Below, one piece after another: positions 60,206-64,000 of a stretch of DNA of 64,000 nucleotides. The stretch's first letter is position 1. Each line of letters starts with the position of its first letter. Source of the stretch: Arthrobacter sp. DWC3 (GTDB lineage Bacteria > Actinomycetota > Actinomycetes > Actinomycetales > Micrococcaceae); assembly GCF_002929375.1 (NCBI RefSeq), contig NZ_PJIP01000006.1:124001-188000 (forward strand), given 5' to 3'. The notes below the pieces were generated by a model. The model had not been told where the DNA came from, did no database searches, and saw only the letters and a list, made by a program, of their open reading frames with translations. The translations under genes were made by a program, and so were the position numbers.

Positions 60206-61777
60206 ATGACTACTACACCTTCCGCTTCCGCACGTGTGTCCGAGGTGAACCCGCGTGCCGTTCAGCTCCCCTCCCTTGCCGGTCGCCGCGAGTGGTTCGC
60301 CCTCGCCGTGCTGATGCTGCCGGTGCTGCTGGTCTCGGTGGACAACACCGTGCTGAGCTTCGCCCTGCCGGAGATCTCCCGCCACTTCGCCACGAGCGGC
60401 ACCATGCTGCTCTGGATCGTGGACAGCTACCCGCTCGTGCTGGCGGGGCTCCTGGTCGCGATGGGCAGCTTCGGTGACCGCTTCGGCCGTCGCCGCCTGC
60501 TCATCATCGGCGCGGCAGGCTTCGCCCTGTTCTCCGTCGCCGCCGCCTTCGCCCCGACCGCCGGCTTCCTCGTCGCCTCCCGCGTGGGGCTCGGTGTCTT
60601 CGGCGCCATGCTCATGCCCTCCACGCTCTCGCTCATCCGCAACATCTTCACGGACCGCGACCAGCGCCGCATCGCCATCGCCGTCTGGGCCGCGGGCTTC
60701 TCGGCCGGCGCAGCCCTCGGGCCCCTGCTCGGCGGCCTGCTGCTCGAGCACTTCTGGTGGGGTTCGGTCTTCCTGCTCGCGGTCCCCGTCCTCGTGCTCA
60801 TGCTCGCGCTGACCCCCGTGGTCGTCCCCGAGTCGAAGGACGCCAATCCGGGCCGCGTGGACTACGCGAGCATCGTCCTGTCCATCGGGACCATGCTGCC
60901 GGTGGTCTATGCCATCAAGAACCTCGCCAAGGGCGGGCCGCTGCTCGTCTCCGTGACCGCCGCGTTCATCGGCCTCGCCGCCGGCACGGCGTTCGTCATG
61001 CGCCAGCTGCAGCGCCGCGATCCCATGCTCGACGTACGCCTCTTCACGGTGCGGGCCTTCACCGGCGCCGTCCTGGTGAACCTGCTCGCGATCTTCTCGC
61101 TCGTGGGGTTCCTGTTCTTCGTGTCCCAGCACCTGCAGCTCGTGCTCGGCTACACCCCGCTCGACGCCGGGCTCGTGCTGCTGCCGGGGCTCCTCATGAC
61201 GATCATCGCGGGCCTCGCCGTCGTGCCGGTCGCCCGGCGCCTGCCGCCGCACGTGGTCGTCTCGGTCGCGCTGCTGTTCTCCGCGATCGCGTACTCCATG
61301 ATCGCGCTGCTCGGCGAGGGCGGGTCCGCCGGGTTCCTCATGATCGCGTTCGTGGTCCTCGGCGTCGGCGTCGGCGCCTCGGAGACGGTGTCCAACGACC
61401 TCATCCTCTCCACCGTCCCGGCCGCCAAGGCGGGCGCTGCGTCTGCGGTCTCGGAGACCGCCTACGAGGTGGGGTCCGTCCTCGGCACCGCGGTGCTCGG
61501 CAGCATCCTGCTGGCGTCCTACCAGCGGAACCTGCTGCTGCCCGCGGGCCTCAGCAGCGTCCAGGCCCAGTCCTCCACGGAGACTCTCGGCGGCGCGGTC
61601 GAGGTGGCCGCGCAGCTCGGCCCCACCAGCGCGTCCCTCCTCCGGGACTCGGCGTTCCACGCCTTCGACAGCGGCGTCACGGTCACGGCCGGCATCGCAG
61701 CCCTGCTCATGGTCGGCGCCTCGGCGCTCGCGGCCTGGAGCCTGCGGAGCACGACGGCGGAGCGCGTCGAGCACTAG
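60206..61777 (+). CDS. MFS transporter, DHA2 (EmrB/QacA) drug-efflux type
   Basis: A 523-residue, 14-helix exporter. Conserved blocks are VSVDNTVLSFALPEI in TM1 (motif D1), GDRFGRRRLLIIG (motif A), RVGLGVFGAMLMPSTLSLIR and FSAGAALGPLLGGLLLEHF (motif C). Exchanges protons for cationic or hydrophobic compounds. It is controlled by the divergent TetR and followed by a strong terminator. Confidence 0.92.
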   Translation: MTTTPSASARVSEVNPRAVQLPSLAGRREWFALAVLMLPVLLVSVDNTVLSFALPEISRHFATSGTMLLWIVDSYPLVLAGLLVAMGSFGDRFGRRRLLIIGAAGFALFSVAAAFAPTAGFLVASRVGLGVFGAMLMPSTLSLIRNIFTDRDQRRIAIAVWAAGFSAGAALGPLLGGLLLEHFWWGSVFLLAVPVLVLMLALTPVVVPESKDANPGRVDYASIVLSIGTMLPVVYAIKNLAKGGPLLVSVTAAFIGLAAGTAFVMRQLQRRDPMLDVRLFTVRAFTGAVLVNLLAIFSLVGFLFFVSQHLQLVLGYTPLDAGLVLLPGLLMTIIAGLAVVPVARRLPPHVVVSVALLFSAIAYSMIALLGEGGSAGFLMIAFVVLGVGVGASETVSNDLILSTVPAAKAGAASAVSETAYEVGSVLGTAVLGSILLASYQRNLLLPAGLSSVQAQSSTETLGGAVEVAAQLGPTSASLLRDSAFHAFDSGVTVTAGIAALLMVGASALAAWSLRSTTAERVEH

Positions 61778-61790
61778 TCCGCCGGCACCA

Positions 61791-61826
61791 CAAAGGGTCC
61801 GTCCCCTCGAGGGAACGGACCCTTTG
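61791..61826. terminator. strong terminator after the MFS gene
   Basis: CAAAGGGTCCGT pairs with ACGGACCCTTTG across a CCCTCGAGGG centre that is itself palindromic, giving an uninterrupted long stem. It is placed between converging MFS and exported-protein genes. Confidence 0.82.
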
Positions 61827-61871
61827 CATGTTCGAACGGGCGCGGCCCGGAAGCCTGCCCGGAACCTGGGG

Positions 61872-62135
61872 CTAGTGGCCGGGGCGGTTCGGGTCGTTGA
61901 CGCTCGAGGAGCCGCTGGCACGGTGGTCCACGTGCTCCTTCTTGTTCTTCTTGAGCAGGCCCGCCAGGCCGAGGAGTCCGAGGAGGCCCCACAGGCCCGC
62001 GTCGCCGTTGCCCTCTTCGCTCTGCTGGGTCTGCTCCGTGGCGGGGGCGGTCTCTTCAGCGGCGACGGAGGGGGCTGCCACGCCCGCGAGGACGCCCAGC
62101 GTCAGGGCTGCGGTGGCTGCGGTCTTGTGCATCAT
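61872..62135 (-). CDS. exported WGxxGxxG-type small protein
   Basis: An 87-residue protein: signal peptide MMHKTAATAALTLGVLAGVA with AxA-type cleavage at SVAA, a Thr/Gln/Glu-rich stretch, then GLWGLLGLLGLAGLLKKNKK, the W-G-x-x-G-x-x-G membrane or sorting motif followed by lysines, and a polar tail (HVDHRASGSSSVND). This C-terminal motif class is a recognised surface-protein feature in bacteria. AAGGA lies upstream. Confidence 0.75.
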   Translation of the reverse strand: MMHKTAATAALTLGVLAGVAAPSVAAEETAPATEQTQQSEEGNGDAGLWGLLGLLGLAGLLKKNKKEHVDHRASGSSSVNDPNRPGH

Positions 62136-62292
62136 GGTGTTCCTTAGGTAGGGGATGGGCTCCTGCTGGAAGCCCATTGATAAGGCTACTTAGCATTTGT
62201 GCCTGCGCGTCATCCGATTCGTCGCCGGAAACGGTTGCCATGGGCGGGCGCACGGGGTAGACGCGCGGGGGTGCACGCGGAACAGTGGACCC

Positions 62293-62856
62293 ATGGTGAT
62301 CGAGGTACGCCCCGCGACGGTGTTCGCCGATGTCGCGGCCGTGGTGGGACCGAAGCGCCCGGACGCGAACGTCTGCTGGTGCCTCAGCTACCGCGTCCCC
62401 TCCCGGCAGAACTCCGCGCTGGTCGGCCCGGAGCGCGGCGACCTCGTGCGGCGCCTGTGCGCGCAGGACCCGCCGCCCGGGGTCCTCGCCTACGACGGCG
62501 ACGAGGTGGTCGGCTGGGCCGCCGTCCACCCGCGCGCGGACACGAGCTTCGCCCGGAACCGCAGGATCCCGCATGTCGACGACGCCGACGTGTGGTCGGT
62601 GTGGTGCATCCGGGTGCGGCCGGGCCATCGCGGGAAGGGCATCTCGCACCTGCTGCTCGCCGGCGCCGTCGACTTCGCGCGCTCCTACGGCGCTCCCGCG
62701 ATCGAGGGATACCCCGTGGACAACGGGGACCGGAAGGTGGACCTCACCATGGCGTACGTCGGCACACGGAGCCTCTTCGAGCGGGCCGGCTTCACGCAGG
62801 CGGCCGAGACCACGTCGGTGGTGAACGGCTTCCCGCGGGTCCTGATGCGGCTGTGA
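62293..62856 (+). CDS. GNAT-family N-acetyltransferase
   Basis: A 187-residue acetyltransferase. The acetyl-CoA loop is RVRPGHRGKGISHLLLAGAV, and GVLAYDGDEVVGWAAVHP and YVGTRSLFERAGFTQAAETT are further GNAT blocks. CWCLSYR near residue 28 is typical of one actinobacterial subgroup. ATG 62293; a longer frame upstream is unsupported. Substrate unknown. Confidence 0.85.
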   Translation: MVIEVRPATVFADVAAVVGPKRPDANVCWCLSYRVPSRQNSALVGPERGDLVRRLCAQDPPPGVLAYDGDEVVGWAAVHPRADTSFARNRRIPHVDDADVWSVWCIRVRPGHRGKGISHLLLAGAVDFARSYGAPAIEGYPVDNGDRKVDLTMAYVGTRSLFERAGFTQAAETTSVVNGFPRVLMRL

Positions 62857-62934
62857 CCACGCCGACAGCGATGCGCACAGCGAACACGGGCCCCCGCCGC
62901 CGGGTGTCCGTCCGGCATCGGGGACAATGGGAGC

Positions 62935-64000
62935 GTGGCCCTGCTGACCGAATCCCCTGTCCTCGACGCCGACGCCGTCCGCCGTGAGGCCGGACGCCGC
63001 CGAACCTTCGCCGTCATCTCGCACCCCGACGCCGGGAAGTCGACGCTGACGGAGGCGCTCGCGCTCCTCGCGCGCGCCATCCAGGACGCCGGCGTCACGC
63101 ACGGGAAGTCGAGCCGCCACGCCACCGTCTCGGACTGGATGGGCATCGAGCAGGAGCGCGGCATCTCGATCAGCTCGGCCGCCCTGCAGCTGACCTACCG
63201 CGACACCGTCCTCAACGTCGTGGACACCCCCGGCCACGCCGACTTCTCCGAGGACACCTACCGCGTGCTCGCCGCCGTGGACTCCGCCGTGATGCTCATC
63301 GACGCCGCCAAGGGCTTCGAACCGCAGACCGTGAAGCTGCTGGCCGTGTGCAAGGCCCGCAACATCCCCATCATCACGGTCATCAACAAGTGGGACCGGC
63401 CGGGCCTGGACGCCCTCGGCCTGATCGACGACGTCGGCGAGCGCACCGGCATGACGCCGGTACCGCTGACGTGGCCCGCGGGCATCGCCGGCGACTTCCA
63501 GGGCCTGATCGACCTGCGCGCGGACCGGGCCATCGCGCTCGAGGCCGTCGAGGCCGGCGCCCAGGCCGCCGCGGAGACCGAGGTGGACATCGACGCCCTC
63601 GACCCGCGGGACGCCGGGGCGTGGCTCGACGCCCGCGAGGAGTCGGGGCTCGTCGAGTCCTCGAACGGCTCCTTCGACCGCGAGGAGTTCGAGGCCGCAC
63701 GCCAGACCCCTGTGCTGTTCGCGGCGGCGGCGAAGAACTTCGGGGTCTCGCAGCTTCTCGACATCCTGGTCGACGTGGCACCCTCCCCCACCCCGCGCCC
63801 GTCCAAGGAGGACGAGCCCCGGCCTATCGACGCGCCCATGTCCGGCTTCGTCTTCAAGGTCCAGGCAGGCCAGGACAGCGCCCACCGCGACCACATCGCG
63901 TACCTCCGCATCTGCTCGGGGACCTTCGAACGGGGCATGGTCATCACCAACCAGCGCACGGGCAAGCCCTTCGCCACCAAGTACGCGCACCGCGTCCTCG
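62935..64000 (+). CDS. prfC: peptide chain release factor 3 (partial, 3' end outside window)
   Basis: A translational GTPase that recycles RF1/RF2. G1 is FAVISHPDAGKSTLTEAL, G2 is QERGISISSAALQL, G3 is VVDTPGHADFSEDTYR, and G4 is VINKWDRP, with the RF3-specific insertion after. The frame is open to the window edge (355 codons of about 530). GTG 62935 has GACAAT six bases upstream, suggesting a leaderless transcript. Confidence 0.93.
   Translation, partial: MALLTESPVLDADAVRREAGRRRTFAVISHPDAGKSTLTEALALLARAIQDAGVTHGKSSRHATVSDWMGIEQERGISISSAALQLTYRDTVLNVVDTPGHADFSEDTYRVLAAVDSAVMLIDAAKGFEPQTVKLLAVCKARNIPIITVINKWDRPGLDALGLIDDVGERTGMTPVPLTWPAGIAGDFQGLIDLRADRAIALEAVEAGAQAAAETEVDIDALDPRDAGAWLDAREESGLVESSNGSFDREEFEAARQTPVLFAAAAKNFGVSQLLDILVDVAPSPTPRPSKEDEPRPIDAPMSGFVFKVQAGQDSAHRDHIAYLRICSGTFERGMVITNQRTGKPFATKYAHRVL

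Noticed and set aside
60161-61921. 586-codon minus-strand frame opposite the MFS transporter
   Set aside because: Composition is dominated by Glu, Asp, Gly, His and Arg as expected for antisense of a hydrophobic membrane-protein gene; no motif.
1-64000. CRISPR arrays, tRNA or rRNA genes
   Set aside because: No regularly spaced repeats, cloverleaf-like sequences with CCA-type ends or rRNA core sequences were noticed on reading; a covariance search was not possible.

Overview
The window is high-GC DNA with short intergenic gaps and many ATGA/GTGA overlaps. Its gene set is typical of an actinobacterium, most likely an Arthrobacter-like member of the Micrococcaceae: a PucR/ald pair, a BKD-type 2-oxoacid dehydrogenase operon, GAF-ANTAR proteins, a lipase maturation factor and prfC. 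Genus is inferred from content only. No rRNA, tRNA or CRISPR array was seen.

Layout. 1-19.5 kb is core-like: a PucR regulator divergent from alanine dehydrogenase, a Gfo/Idh oxidoreductase with a GAF-ANTAR protein, a TetR/FMN-reductase pair with a clear operator, then at 5.4-8.2 kb a compact locus that I consider the most novel part of the window. It holds a 46-residue exported peptide with two identical SWDWPK hexapeptides, a stand-alone lantibiotic-dehydratase-C-terminal-like protein, a 63-residue protein, and a divergent TrmB/LuxR-type regulator. An aminotransferase, the E1alpha/E1beta/E2 operon, hisC coupled to a hydrolase and a WXG-like protein, purB and a lipase maturation factor follow.

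19.5-48 kb is accessory. It has a three-gene PEP-utilising-enzyme cassette, an IS5-type transposase remnant containing a perfect 20-bp hairpin, many small membrane or lipoprotein genes (several probably leaderless), two inverted IS21-like ends, recombinase scraps and several broken genes (non-specific endonuclease, small membrane protein, methyltransferase with frameshifted tail). Signalling genes lie at 36-46 kb: GAF-ANTAR, a c-di-GMP-I riboswitch ahead of a single-domain response regulator, an HPt-like protein without its histidine, and a PAS histidine kinase.

48-64 kb returns to core-like DNA: PadR with a double operator, a 2'-5' RNA ligase-like protein, an FHA protein, aldo/keto reductase, a cysteine-free FeS-BCP-type photolyase, an FAD/Rieske oxidoreductase, a serine hydrolase, a peptidase-like protein, ACT protein, mscL, a TetR/MFS pair, a GNAT protein and the 5' part of prfC, which runs off the end.
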